A DNA stretch of 64,000 nt, from contig NZ_BCFL01000016.1 of the NCBI RefSeq assembly GCF_002217755.1, forward strand, positions 1,222,319 to 1,286,318, in the 5' to 3' direction. The notes below the pieces were generated by a model. The model was not told where the DNA came from and searched no databases. It was given only the letters and a program-made list of their open reading frames with translations. Position 1 is the first letter of the stretch, and the number at the start of each line of letters is the position of its first letter. Source of the DNA: Streptomyces hyaluromycini. Lineage in GTDB: Bacteria > Actinomycetota > Actinomycetes > Streptomycetales > Streptomycetaceae. A program made the position numbers and the translations under genes. Positions 55,493 to 64,000 of the stretch are shown one piece after another.

Positions 55493-56635
55493 TTACGTAC
55501 GGCTGACCGTGCCGCAGGCCTCCTGCTTGCCGATGTCGCGGCTGCGGTCGTACGGGTCGATGGACGGGCCGCTCGGGGCGGCGCTGCCGGTCGGGGCCTG
55601 GGACGGGAACTGCGGGTGCAGATAGCCGTCGTTGATGTCGCAGGCCGAGTTGCCGGCGTCCTCGTCGTAGCGCAGGAGGGTCAGCCGGCCGGGAGTGACC
55701 TGGTACCGCGTGGGGTCGGGGAGTTCGGCGTCGATCACGCGGCGCACGATCGTGCGGGTGACCTCGGTGGAACCGCCGGCGCGGACGACCGGGTAGACGA
55801 AGGTGTAGTCGGCGTGCACGGCCACGCCCCCGAACTTGCCCTTCGCGAAGGTGATCCGGCCGCGCACCTTGACGACCTTCCCGGCCTGCTTCACGTCCTT
55901 CGGGTCGAAGCGGCTGAAGAGGAACAGCGGGTCGTGGGTCTTGCTCGGGCTGCGCAGCGAGGTCTCGAGGTTGTCGAGCACGTCGGGCTGCTTGGGGTCG
56001 AGCACCGAGAGGGCGGCCCCGGGACGGCCGCCGGCCACCACGTCGGGGCTGAGGTTGGCGTCGACCAGCAGCTTCCTGGTCTGCTGGAGGGCCAGTTCGA
56101 CGCGGTCCTTCGGGATGGCGCCGAGCGCGGTGGCCTTCGGCAGCACGATGCCGGCCGCGCCGTCGGCCCAGCGCAGCGCCGGGGAACCGGCGAACGGACG
56201 GGCGAGCGTGGGTGTGCCGGGGGCGGCCGCGGAGGGCGCGGCGGTCGGCGTGGTGGTCTCGGCGGGCAGGGGCGTGGTGGCGGTGTCCGTGCCGGCGGTC
56301 GAGCCGAAGGGATCGCCGGGGATCAGGGAGGGCCGCATCGCCACGACGGCCACGGCGATCGCCAGCGGAACGCCGATGACCGCCCATGCTCTGCGGCGGC
56401 GGGCGGCCCGCCCGTTCATCTCCTGCCAGGCGGGCCCGGTCCGCCACCCCTCGGGCTCCCCCTTGCGCCCCTTGAGCCGCTCGGTCACCTCGCGGGCACG
56501 TGCGGAGGGCTCCTTGGGGGCGGACTTGCGGATGTCCCGTTCGGTGTCCTGGAGGAACTGCTCCCACACCTCGTCGGATATGGAGGAGGACGACGGCTCG
56601 TCCCCCGACGATTCTTCGGACCGTCTGTCAGACAT
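55493..56635 (-). CDS. Membrane-anchored hypothetical protein
   Basis: 380 residues. A cytoplasmic, charged head (residues 1-85, including SDEVWEQFLQDTERDIR) precedes a single transmembrane helix (about 86-101; AWAVIGVPLAIAVAVVAM) and a Thr/Pro/Ala linker. The remaining 240 residues are an extracytoplasmic domain with two Cys (NSACDIND, KQEACG). It is a conserved streptomycete hypothetical. The ATG at 56635 has GAGAGAG upstream. No enzyme motif is visible. Confidence 0.8.
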   Translation of the reverse strand: MSDRRSEESSGDEPSSSSISDEVWEQFLQDTERDIRKSAPKEPSARAREVTERLKGRKGEPEGWRTGPAWQEMNGRAARRRRAWAVIGVPLAIAVAVVAMRPSLIPGDPFGSTAGTDTATTPLPAETTTPTAAPSAAAPGTPTLARPFAGSPALRWADGAAGIVLPKATALGAIPKDRVELALQQTRKLLVDANLSPDVVAGGRPGAALSVLDPKQPDVLDNLETSLRSPSKTHDPLFLFSRFDPKDVKQAGKVVKVRGRITFAKGKFGGVAVHADYTFVYPVVRAGGSTEVTRTIVRRVIDAELPDPTRYQVTPGRLTLLRYDEDAGNSACDINDGYLHPQFPSQAPTGSAAPSGPSIDPYDRSRDIGKQEACGTVSRT

Positions 56636-56862
56636 GACACTCTCTCGCTCGGCCGTTCGACGGGGGCGAGAATAGCCTTGGAATCGGCTGTGTCCATGCC
56701 ATGCCCGGCAATTGGTATCGAGCGGCGGCGCCCCCGAGATCGAGTGACCTACGCCACATGGAGATGTGTGAATGTGGAGGCAACCATTCACACGACTTGC
56801 CGGTCACATCAGCGGAACCAGCGGTGACATCCATCCACCGCAGCTGATGCACGGGGGTCCTC

Positions 56863-57903
56863 ATGAAGCTTCGCCGGGTCATGGCCGCGGCGGCCGTCAC
56901 GGCCGTCATCGCGCCGGTCGCCCTGCTGTCCGCGCCGGCCGCGTTCGCGGACGAGTCGCCGTCGGCGTCGGAGACGTCGGAGAGCGCACCGAGCGAGATA
57001 CCGAGCGACACGGCCTCGGCCTCGCCGTCCGACTCCGTCGCGCCGAGCGACAGCGCGTCGGCGTCCGAGTCCGCGCCGGCCTCCGCCTCGCCCAGCGACA
57101 GCGCGAGCACCGGCGCATCGGCGTCGGCATCGGCGTCCTCCTCTGCCGAGCCGTCCGAGTCGGCCGAGCCCAGCGAGGACCCGTCCGACCCGGACGTGCC
57201 GTACTGCGAGGACCTCGACGAGAACTTCGGCGACGCCAAGGTGTCCGCCGACATCAAGGGCCTGCCCGGCAAGATCGTCGCGGGCGACGGCTTCCACGGC
57301 TTCGAGCTGGTCGTGACGAACGAGTCCAAGACGGATGTCGAGGGCGTCGCCTTCTACGCCGAGATCGAGAACTACGAGCTCGACGAGTCGAAGTACCTCA
57401 GCCCGTACGTCGACCTGGAGTTCAAGAACCCCGACACCGGTTCCTGGGACCGGATCGGCAGCGACGACTGGGCCGGCGACTACTTCTTCTACGTGCCGAA
57501 GCTGAAGTCCGGCGCGAGCAAGTCGGTCGACCTGCGGGTCTCCATCGACGCCAAGGCGCCCGCCGGTGACGCCTACTCCTTCGGCTCCGGCGCCTACCTC
57601 GACAAGGTCGACGGCCAGGACTGCATCGCCGAGGGCTGGGCCCAGTACGACTTCACGGTCCTCAAGGCCGGCTCGTCCAACCCGGACCCGGGTACGGCCA
57701 CGCCGAGCGACGACGGCGGCAAGGACTCCGTGAAGAAGCCGCAGGGCAACGTCTCCGACCTGCCCACCGGCAACCTCGCCGACACCGGCTCCAGCTCGGC
57801 GCTCCCGGTCATCGGCCTGGTCGGCGGGGTCGCCGTCGTGGTCGGCGCCGGCGCGGTGGTCCTGGTACGGCGGCGGAAGGCAGGCACGGGCACGGACGCC
57901 TGA
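56863..57903 (+). CDS. LAXTG-anchored surface protein
   Basis: 346 residues: a signal peptide (cut after AFA, about residue 30), a Ser/Ala/Glu/Pro stalk (about 31-105) made of SAS/SDS repeats, a folded domain (about 106-285), and a C-terminal sorting signal. The sorting signal is LADTG at residues 305-309 plus a hydrophobic helix and RRRK, the LAXTG form used by class E sortases. It will be covalently attached to the cell wall. The folded domain has no recognised function. A terminator follows. Confidence 0.88.
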   Translation: MKLRRVMAAAAVTAVIAPVALLSAPAAFADESPSASETSESAPSEIPSDTASASPSDSVAPSDSASASESAPASASPSDSASTGASASASASSSAEPSESAEPSEDPSDPDVPYCEDLDENFGDAKVSADIKGLPGKIVAGDGFHGFELVVTNESKTDVEGVAFYAEIENYELDESKYLSPYVDLEFKNPDTGSWDRIGSDDWAGDYFFYVPKLKSGASKSVDLRVSIDAKAPAGDAYSFGSGAYLDKVDGQDCIAEGWAQYDFTVLKAGSSNPDPGTATPSDDGGKDSVKKPQGNVSDLPTGNLADTGSSSALPVIGLVGGVAVVVGAGAVVLVRRRKAGTGTDA

Positions 57904-57958
57904 GCCGCACAGAGCAAGGTCGCGCGAACCGTCGTAAGGCGGCGGTCGCGCACCGATC

Positions 57959-58000
57959 GAAGAGGGACCTGGGCTCGGAGGGGGGCACAGGTCCCTCTTC
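57959..58000. terminator. Terminator between convergent genes
   Basis: GAAGAGGGACCTG (57959-57971) pairs perfectly with CAGGTCCCTCTTC (57988-58000). Confidence 0.8.
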
Positions 58001-58048
58001 GGTGTCCGGCCACTTCTTCGGCTTACCTTGTCGGCCTGCTTCTCGGGC

Positions 58049-59827
58049 CTACTTCTTCGGCGGTACGGCCGGAATCCCGAGGAACGGCAGCCGCAGCGCG
58101 CCGAAGGCCTCGGCCGGGACCGCCGGACGGAGCGGCTCGACCGGCCGGAGGCGTTCGTACGGCTCGCCCTGCCGCGGCCGCGGGTCCGTCTCGCCCTTGT
58201 TGGGCCAGTACGACATCGCGCGCTCGGCCTGCGCCGTGATGGTGAGGGACGGGTTCACACCGAGGTTCGCCGAGACCGCGGCGCCGTCCACGACCGAGAT
58301 GCCCGGGTGGCCGTAGAGCCGGTGGTACGGGTCGATGACCCCGGTCTCGCGCGAGTCGCCGATGGGGCAGCCGCCGAGGAAGTGGGCGGTGAGCGGGGTG
58401 CCCATCAGCTCGCCGACGTTGCTGCCGGCGAAGCCGTTGATCTCCTCGGCGAGCACGGTGGCCGCCTCCGAAGCTGCCTTGATCTGCTTGGGGTTGGGGG
58501 CGCCGTGGCCCTGCCGAGCGGTGAGCAGGCCCTTGCCGACGCCGTCCGGTTTCAGGTACGTCGTCAGGGAGTTGTCCAGCGACTGCATGACCAGGCCGAT
58601 GATGGTCCGCTCCGACCAGCGCCGGTTGGAGAGCGAGCGCAGCACCAGGAGGGGGTGGCGGGCCGCGTTCGCCAGCCAGCCGAGGACGCGGGAGGAGCCC
58701 TCCGCGTACGGGACCTGGAGGATCGACAGGCCGCCCATCGCGTTGGAGCCCTTGCCGTAGCGGACCGGCTCGATGTGCGTGTTCTCGTCCGGGTGGACGG
58801 AGGACGTGATCGCGACGCCCCGGGTGAAGTCGGCCTTGGGCGTGCCGTGTGCCTTGCGGTAGCGGCGGTTGTCGGTCTGGGCGCCGACCAGGGCCTCGGA
58901 GTTGGTGCGGGTGAGGTCACCCAGACGGTCGGAGAGGTACGGCAGTTGACCGCCGGCCTTCATGCGGTGCAGAAGGGTCTGGGTGCCGTAGGTGCCGGCG
59001 GCGATGACGACCCGGCGGGCCTTGAGGACACGGCCCTCGGCCTTCTTCCGGTCGTCCGTGGGCAGGGTCGCGACGGCGTAGCCGCCCTGCGAGTCGTCGG
59101 TGACGGAGACGACCGTCGTCATCGGGTGCACCACCGCGCCCGCCTGCTCGGCGAGGTGGAGGTAGTTCTCGTTGAGGGTGTTCTTCGCGCCGTGCCGGCA
59201 GCCGGTCATGCACTCGCCGCACTCGGTGCAGGCGTTGCGGGCGGGGCCCGCGCCGCCGAAGTAGGGGTCGGTGACCTGGTCGCCGGGGGCCGCCTTCGCC
59301 TCGCCGTCGGCGTCCTTGCCGTCGCCGAAGAAGACGCCGACCGGGGCGAGGTGGAAGGTGTCGCCGACGCCCATGCGTTGCGCCGCCGCCTTCAGGTGCA
59401 CGTCGGACGGGGTCATCGTCGGGTTGAGCCGTACGCCGAGCATGCGCTGCGCCTGGTCGTAGTACGGCTTCAGCTCGTCCTGCCAGTCCGTGATGTCACG
59501 CCACTGGGGGTCGTCGAAGAAGGGCTTCGGCGGGACGTAGAGGGTGTTGGCGTAGTTGAGCGAGCCGCCGCCGACGCCCGCGCCGGCCAGCACCATGACG
59601 TTGCCGAGGAGGTGGATGCGCTGGATGCCGTAGCAGCCGAGCTGCGGGGCCCAGAGGTAGTTCTTGATGTCCCAGGAGTTCTTGGGGAGGGCTTCTCGGG
59701 TGAAGCGGCGGCCGGCTTCCAGGACGCCTACGGTGTAGCCCTTTTCTGTCAGGCGCAGGGCGGTTACCGATCCGCCGAATCCTGATCCGACGACTATGAC
59801 GTCGTAGTCGTAGGTGTCCTGGGGCAC
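58049..59827 (-). CDS. GMC oxidoreductase with Cys-rich motif (cholesterol-oxidase-like)
   Basis: 592 residues. The FAD-binding GSGFGG motif is at residues 14-19, with GGGSLNYAN later and a C-terminal GMC-type dinucleotide region (SVVDGAAVSANLGVNPSLTI in one run). A CTECGECMTGCRHGAK stretch (about 222-237) could bind an Fe-S cluster, as seen in some cholesterol-oxidase relatives. Probably an FAD-linked steroid or alcohol oxidoreductase. Downstream of and co-oriented with the aldehyde dehydrogenase at 59910, which may oxidise its product. Confidence 0.88.
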   Translation of the reverse strand: MPQDTYDYDVIVVGSGFGGSVTALRLTEKGYTVGVLEAGRRFTREALPKNSWDIKNYLWAPQLGCYGIQRIHLLGNVMVLAGAGVGGGSLNYANTLYVPPKPFFDDPQWRDITDWQDELKPYYDQAQRMLGVRLNPTMTPSDVHLKAAAQRMGVGDTFHLAPVGVFFGDGKDADGEAKAAPGDQVTDPYFGGAGPARNACTECGECMTGCRHGAKNTLNENYLHLAEQAGAVVHPMTTVVSVTDDSQGGYAVATLPTDDRKKAEGRVLKARRVVIAAGTYGTQTLLHRMKAGGQLPYLSDRLGDLTRTNSEALVGAQTDNRRYRKAHGTPKADFTRGVAITSSVHPDENTHIEPVRYGKGSNAMGGLSILQVPYAEGSSRVLGWLANAARHPLLVLRSLSNRRWSERTIIGLVMQSLDNSLTTYLKPDGVGKGLLTARQGHGAPNPKQIKAASEAATVLAEEINGFAGSNVGELMGTPLTAHFLGGCPIGDSRETGVIDPYHRLYGHPGISVVDGAAVSANLGVNPSLTITAQAERAMSYWPNKGETDPRPRQGEPYERLRPVEPLRPAVPAEAFGALRLPFLGIPAVPPKK

Positions 59828-59867
59828 GGGTGCTCCTCGTTGAGTTTCGCGTGCGGGCCGTGTGTGG

Positions 59868-59895
59868 TTGATCGCGCAGTTCCCCGCGCCCCCGA
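59868..59895. repeat. Partial dispersed repeat
   Basis: Carries the GCGCAGTTCCCCGCGCCCCC half of the intergenic repeat family. It sits between the aldehyde dehydrogenase and GMC genes. Confidence 0.5.
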
Positions 59896-59909
59896 AAAAG
59901 ACGGGTCGG

Positions 59910-61535
59910 CTATCGCAGCCTCAGTGCCTTCATCACCCGGAGGCTGGTGCTCATGAAGGCCGCGTACTTCTCGTCGTCCATGCCCAGTGAGGGGGCCATG
60001 GGAAGGAGCCTCTGCTGTGCCACGGTCTGCGCCTCCGTGTACTTGAGGATGCCCTCCGAGCCGTGTCGGCGGCCCAGGCCCGAGTCCTTCATGCCGCCCA
60101 TCGGGGACTGGACGCTGCCGTAGGCGGGGGCGTAGCCCTCGTTGACGTTCACGGTGCCGGTGCGCAGGCGGGCGGCGACGGCGCGGCCGCGGCTGCCGTT
60201 CTTCGTCCAGACCGAGGAATTGAGGCCGTACGGCGTGCCGTTGGCGTGCTCGACGGCCTCGTCCTCCGTCTTGAAACGGTAGATCGAGACGACCGGGCCG
60301 AAGGTCTCCTCCGTGCAGACGGCCATCGCGTCCTCGACACCGTCGAGGATGGTGGGCTCGTAGAAGTAGGGGCCGATGTCCGGGCGGGCGGTACCGCCGG
60401 CGACGACGGTCGCGCCCTTCTCCACGGCCTCGTCGACATGCCGGGTGACGGTCTCCAGCTGCCGTTCCCCGACCAGGGACCCCATGTCGGCGCCGTAGGC
60501 GAGGGACCTGCCGAGGCGCATGGCCTTGGTGCGGGCGGCGAACCGCTCGACGAAGGCGTCGGCGATCGACTCGTGGACGTACAACCGCTCGATGGAGATG
60601 CAGAGCTGTCCGGCGGAGGAGAAGCAGGCGCGGACCGCGCCGGCGGCCGCCTTCTCGATGTCGGCGTCGTCCAGGACCAGCATGGCGTTCTTGCCGCCGA
60701 GTTCGAGGGAGACGCCGACCAGGCGGGCCGCCGCGCCCTGCGCGACCTCGCGCCCGGTACGGGTGGAGCCGGTGAAGGAGACGTAGTCGGCGTGCCGGAC
60801 GACCTCGGGGCCGACGACCGGGCCCTCGCCGAGGACGACCTGGAAGACGTCGGCGGGCAGCCCCGCCTCGATGAGGAGATCGCGGGCCCACAGGGCGGTC
60901 AGGCAGGTCTCGGTGTCCGGCTTCATGACGACCGCGTTGCCCGCGGCGAAGGCGGGGAGCGCGTCGCCGACGGAGAGTTCGAGGGGGTAGTTCCAGGGGG
61001 CTATCTGGCCGACCACGCCCCGCGGGTGACGCAGTTCGGTCACGCGGGTGAGGGTGGGCATGGCGCCCGCGTGCCGCTTGGGGCGGAGGTAGGCGGGGGC
61101 CTTGCGGCCGTAGTGCCGGGCGGCGACCGCGACGGCCTGCACCTCTTCGTGGGCGTGCAGGCGGGCCTTGCCGGTCTCCAGCTGGATGAGGTCGAGGACC
61201 TCGGCCTGGCGGGCCAGGATCAGGTCGTGGAAGCGGAGCAGGACGGCGGCGCGCTGCCGTACCGGCACCTTCGCCCACACGGCCTGCGCGGCGCGGGCCG
61301 CGTCGAAGGCCTTGGCCACGTCCTCGGGGGTGGACTCGGGCAGGTCGGCCAGCTTCTCGCCGGTGAAGGGCGTGTGGTTGGCCGTACGTCCGGAGCCGGC
61401 GACGCCCTTGGTGAGCTGGGCGACCACCTCGGGCGTGACCACGTCGGCAGCGGTTCGAGCCCCTGCGGGGGCGGGGGCGAGCGGGTTCGTGCCGGTGGGG
61501 GCCGGTGCGTGGGCCGGGGCCTGCGAGTCCGTCAT
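59910..61535 (-). CDS. Succinate-semialdehyde-type aldehyde dehydrogenase
   Basis: 541 residues. APWNYP (about 179-184), Glu278 (LELGGKN) and catalytic Cys312 (GQLCISIERL) are intact. The GQLCISIERLYV context resembles actinobacterial GabD2-type succinate-semialdehyde dehydrogenases. An Ala/Pro-rich N-terminal extension of about 30 residues is additional. Substrate inferred from family only. Confidence 0.88.
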   Translation of the reverse strand: MTDSQAPAHAPAPTGTNPLAPAPAGARTAADVVTPEVVAQLTKGVAGSGRTANHTPFTGEKLADLPESTPEDVAKAFDAARAAQAVWAKVPVRQRAAVLLRFHDLILARQAEVLDLIQLETGKARLHAHEEVQAVAVAARHYGRKAPAYLRPKRHAGAMPTLTRVTELRHPRGVVGQIAPWNYPLELSVGDALPAFAAGNAVVMKPDTETCLTALWARDLLIEAGLPADVFQVVLGEGPVVGPEVVRHADYVSFTGSTRTGREVAQGAAARLVGVSLELGGKNAMLVLDDADIEKAAAGAVRACFSSAGQLCISIERLYVHESIADAFVERFAARTKAMRLGRSLAYGADMGSLVGERQLETVTRHVDEAVEKGATVVAGGTARPDIGPYFYEPTILDGVEDAMAVCTEETFGPVVSIYRFKTEDEAVEHANGTPYGLNSSVWTKNGSRGRAVAARLRTGTVNVNEGYAPAYGSVQSPMGGMKDSGLGRRHGSEGILKYTEAQTVAQQRLLPMAPSLGMDDEKYAAFMSTSLRVMKALRLR

Positions 61536-61671
61536 GAGCCGCAGGGTATTCGGGAGCGGGGCCTTTGGGTACCCGTGGGTAACTCGGTTTCACGGACCGC
61601 ACACACACCGCCAGTGATCACTGGCAGAGAATGTGCTGATCAGGAGGTTGGACGGGGACGATCAGCGCCGG

Positions 61672-62709
61672 TCAGCCGCGTTCCGGTTTTTTGGCGAGGA
61701 GCAGGCCGAGGGCGGCGAGCGGGGTGAGGCGGCGGGGTTCGGGGGCCGTCGGGGGCGGGACAGCGGCGGCGGGGATGGCCGAGGCGGGAGCGGACGGGAC
61801 GGGCGCGGACGGGACGGGCGCGGACGGGACGGGGGCCGGGGGCGCGGTCGCCCACTCCGGCAGGCTCACGCCGGCGGCCCCGGCCAGCGCCTCGGCGACG
61901 TCGGCGGCCGCCGGCCGGGCGTCCGGTTCGGGGGCGCGCAGTCGCTGCAGCAGCGGGCCGAGGGGCCCCTCGGTGCTCTCCGTGACCGCACGGAGCAGGG
62001 CACCCAGGGACCACAGGTCGGAGGCGGGCCCGGCGCCGCGCCCCGCACCGCACTCCGGAGCCACGAAGTCGCCGCCGCACGGCTCCTGCTGCGCCGCGCC
62101 GATGCCGAAGTCGGTGACGACGACGCGCTCGCCGCCGGCTTCGAGGAGGACGTTGGAGGGCCTGAGGTCGCGGTGGACGATGCCGACGCAGTGGGCGGCG
62201 TGCAGGGCACCGAGGACGGCCAGCCCGATCCGGGCGGCCTCGGCGGACGGCAACGGGCCGCGGGCGGCGAGGGCGGCCTGCAGCGACTCCCCCGTCACCA
62301 GCTCCATGACGATCCAGGGGCGTTCGCCGTCCAGGAGTACGTCGTGGATGGCGACGGCGGCCGGATGGTCGACGCGGGCGGCGGCGCGGGCCTCGTGCAG
62401 CAGCCGGTGCGCGGCCCGTTGCCGCTCCTCGTCCGCAGGCTCACCGGTCAGACGCAGCTCCTTGACGGCGACGTACCGAGCGTCAGGGCGGTCCGCCGAG
62501 CCCGGACGATCCGCCGGGTCCCGGCCGTCCAGCGAGTCCCGGCCGTCCAGCGCGCCCTGACCGCCGCGCACGCCCTGACCGTCCCGCGCGACCTGCTCGT
62601 CACGGGCGCGCCACACCGTGCTGGTGGGCCCGGAGCCGATGCGCTCGGCGAGCCGATAGCGCCCGCCGATCAGACGCCCCTCGACCGGCTGTTCGCCGTC
62701 TTCACTCAT
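61672..62709 (-). CDS. Serine/threonine protein kinase (Hanks type)
   Basis: 345 residues. The G-loop RIGSGPTSTVW (about 23-33), Lys83 (VAVKEL), the catalytic loop HRDLRPSN (Asp181) and DFG (Asp200-Gly202) are all present. An unusual low-complexity insert of about 35 residues rich in Asp/Gly/Arg lies between the G-loop and Lys83. The C-terminus has three PVPSA repeats and no clear transmembrane helix, so the kinase is probably cytoplasmic. Adjacent to a second kinase gene on the same strand. Confidence 0.93.
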   Translation of the reverse strand: MSEDGEQPVEGRLIGGRYRLAERIGSGPTSTVWRARDEQVARDGQGVRGGQGALDGRDSLDGRDPADRPGSADRPDARYVAVKELRLTGEPADEERQRAAHRLLHEARAAARVDHPAAVAIHDVLLDGERPWIVMELVTGESLQAALAARGPLPSAEAARIGLAVLGALHAAHCVGIVHRDLRPSNVLLEAGGERVVVTDFGIGAAQQEPCGGDFVAPECGAGRGAGPASDLWSLGALLRAVTESTEGPLGPLLQRLRAPEPDARPAAADVAEALAGAAGVSLPEWATAPPAPVPSAPVPSAPVPSAPASAIPAAAVPPPTAPEPRRLTPLAALGLLLAKKPERG

Positions 62710-62844
62710 GTCACATGAGTACCTTGCGCACCATGCCCTTGTCGAAGCGGCGCGGTCAGAGGTCCGCCGGCCGCGGGCCCCTTCCTGTGGAAGTGCCCAC
62801 GGCTGCCCCACGGCTGCCCCACGGCCGTCCCATGTCGGTGCGTG

Positions 62845-64000
62845 TCAGGCCGAGTTGGCCGTGAACGTGTCCACCGCGACATCGAAGTACTCCCGCGCCT
62901 CCCGCACCTTCCCGACCGGCGCCGACACCCACACGTCGTACATCTGCCCGCTCTCCTCCCAGCAGATGTCGTAGGTGTGCCGCGGTCCCTCCGTCGCGCT
63001 GAAGCCCTTCCAGGTGAACTCCCAGAACGCGGCGGGGTGTCCGGAGTGGGTGGTGTCCGTGACCCGGCCGTCGTGGTACCCGGGGTTGGTGCTCGGCCCG
63101 TCGGCCGCCGCCCGCCGCATCACCCCGCCCGGTCCGCCCGTCTGCGGCTCGGAGACCTTGATGCCGAGCCGGAAGGTCTGCCCCGGCGACATGTAGAAGA
63201 CGCGCTCGCCCTGCGGGTCGCGGGTGAAGCCCTCCGGTACGGCGAGGGCGAAACCGGCCGGGTCCCGCGCGAGGCGGTAGCCGGAGGGCGCGGTGCTGGA
63301 GTGGGCGGTGGGGGGCGGCAGGGCGGTCGAGGAGGGGGTGAGGGTGGCGGAGGGCAGGGCGGTCGCGGGGAGCCCGGTGGGCGAGGCGGTCGCCGGGTGC
63401 GAGGCGGAGACGGCCGTCGTACCCCCGGGGCCCGGGGTGGTGCCGCCCCCGCCGCCGTTGAACAGCAGCGTGGCCGCCGACACGCCCGCCCCGGTCATCG
63501 CGGCGACGAGCAGCGCGGCGACCAGCACCCCGCGCGTGGAGGTGGGCCGGGGCGGCCCGGCCGGTTCCGGGGCCGGAGCCGACGGCAACGGAACGTCCCG
63601 CTGGGTCGGCGTGTACGACGCCGCGCCCGCGCCCTGCGTCGTACCGGCGTCCGCCACGGTCCCCGTCTCCAGGAACCCGCGCAGCATCCGCTCGGCCTCC
63701 GCCGCGCCCAGCCGCCGCTCGGGATCCCGCTCCAGCAGCCCCCGTACGACCGGCAGCAGCGGCTCGGCCTGGGCAGGTGGCCGGATCTCGTCGGAGACCA
63801 CGGCGTGCAGGATCCCGCCGAGCGAGTCGCGCCGGAACGGCGACTCGCCGCTGAGCGCCGCGCACAGCAGCGCGCCCAGCGACCACAGGTCGGCCGCCGG
63901 GCCGGACCGCGAGCCGGACATCCGCTCTGGCGCGGTGTACTCGGGCGAGCCGACGAACGAACCGGTCTCGGTGAGCGTGGTGGCGCCCGCGACCTGGGCG
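62845..64000 (-). CDS. Membrane serine/threonine kinase, N-terminus outside the window
   Basis: About 385 residues are visible. They start in the activation segment of a Hanks-type kinase (TGSFVGSPEYTAPERM), continue through the C-lobe (ADLWSLGALL...RRLGAAEAERML), then a Pro/Ala linker, one transmembrane helix (VLVAALLVAAMTGAGVSAATLLF in two runs) and an extracytoplasmic domain with Ser/Thr-rich stalk and a folded end. It is a receptor-type kinase. The gene continues past 64000. Same orientation as the kinase at 61672, 135 bases apart. Confidence 0.9.
   Translation of the reverse strand, partial: AQVAGATTLTETGSFVGSPEYTAPERMSGSRSGPAADLWSLGALLCAALSGESPFRRDSLGGILHAVVSDEIRPPAQAEPLLPVVRGLLERDPERRLGAAEAERMLRGFLETGTVADAGTTQGAGAASYTPTQRDVPLPSAPAPEPAGPPRPTSTRGVLVAALLVAAMTGAGVSAATLLFNGGGGGTTPGPGGTTAVSASHPATASPTGLPATALPSATLTPSSTALPPPTAHSSTAPSGYRLARDPAGFALAVPEGFTRDPQGERVFYMSPGQTFRLGIKVSEPQTGGPGGVMRRAAADGPSTNPGYHDGRVTDTTHSGHPAAFWEFTWKGFSATEGPRHTYDICWEESGQMYDVWVSAPVGKVREAREYFDVAVDTFTANSA

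Noticed and set aside
55018..55506. 162-codon open frame after chorismate mutase
   Set aside because: Arg/Pro-rich, no ribosome-binding site, runs through a terminator on the other strand, no family resemblance.

Overview
The window is a high-GC actinobacterial chromosome segment, almost certainly Streptomyces. The evidence is the very high G+C with third-position bias, GTG/TTG starts, leaderless genes, DUF2637/DUF2690/DUF6350 proteins, a LAXTG-anchored surface protein, and a core gene order (mdh, folD, purHN, sucCD, icmB, pcrA, NlpC/P60, guaA, chorismate mutase) known from streptomycete chromosomes. It looks like stable core chromosome: no phage, transposase, CRISPR, tRNA or rRNA gene was seen.

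Layout. 0-3 kb: a betaine/choline-type pair (aldehyde dehydrogenase and a GMC oxidoreductase cut by the window edge) and a DUF2637 membrane protein. 3-7 kb: a DinB-like protein, a LysR regulator divergent from a DHA2-type MFS exporter, and a siderophore-interacting flavoreductase. 7-13 kb: malate dehydrogenase behind a TamR-like palindrome, two paralogous membrane-anchored XRE regulators, a NarL-type two-component system and a 129-bp tandem repeat. 13-24 kb: one-carbon, purine and TCA genes (folD, purH, purN, sucD, sucC) interleaved with RDD, DUF4190-like, DUF6350 and sigma-like membrane proteins.

25.5-33.5 kb holds the most interesting block. A MoxR-type AAA+ ATPase, a DUF5682 protein and a von Willebrand A protein form an overlapping operon. 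It diverges from a SWIM zinc-finger protein and a DUF5691 protein. The shared intergenic region carries two back-to-back copies of the RecA-independent DNA-damage (PafBC/RecA-NDp type) promoter motif, TTGTCRGTG-N8-TAnnnT. The same motif sits in front of the DinB-like gene (3.76 kb) and pcrA (39.49 kb). I therefore infer a DNA-damage-linked regulon of four transcription units, three with full motifs and one (the MoxR operon) with a one-base deviation.

33.6-45 kb: icmB, a lipase-like hydrolase, an M23 endopeptidase, pcrA, and two NlpC/P60 cell-wall hydrolases. The first hydrolase has a ydaO (cyclic-di-AMP) riboswitch and the second a different, heavily structured leader. 44-48 kb: an envelope-stress module made of a LuxR-type response regulator, a PspC-domain histidine kinase and a divergent PspC-toastrack membrane protein. 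48-64 kb: DoxX, membrane and DUF4429 proteins, a class II aldolase, guaA, chorismate mutase behind a probable Phe/Tyr attenuator, a LAXTG surface protein, a second GMC oxidoreductase, a succinate-semialdehyde-type dehydrogenase and two Ser/Thr kinases (the last cut by the window end). Families of short palindromic repeats are scattered between, and in two places inside, the genes.
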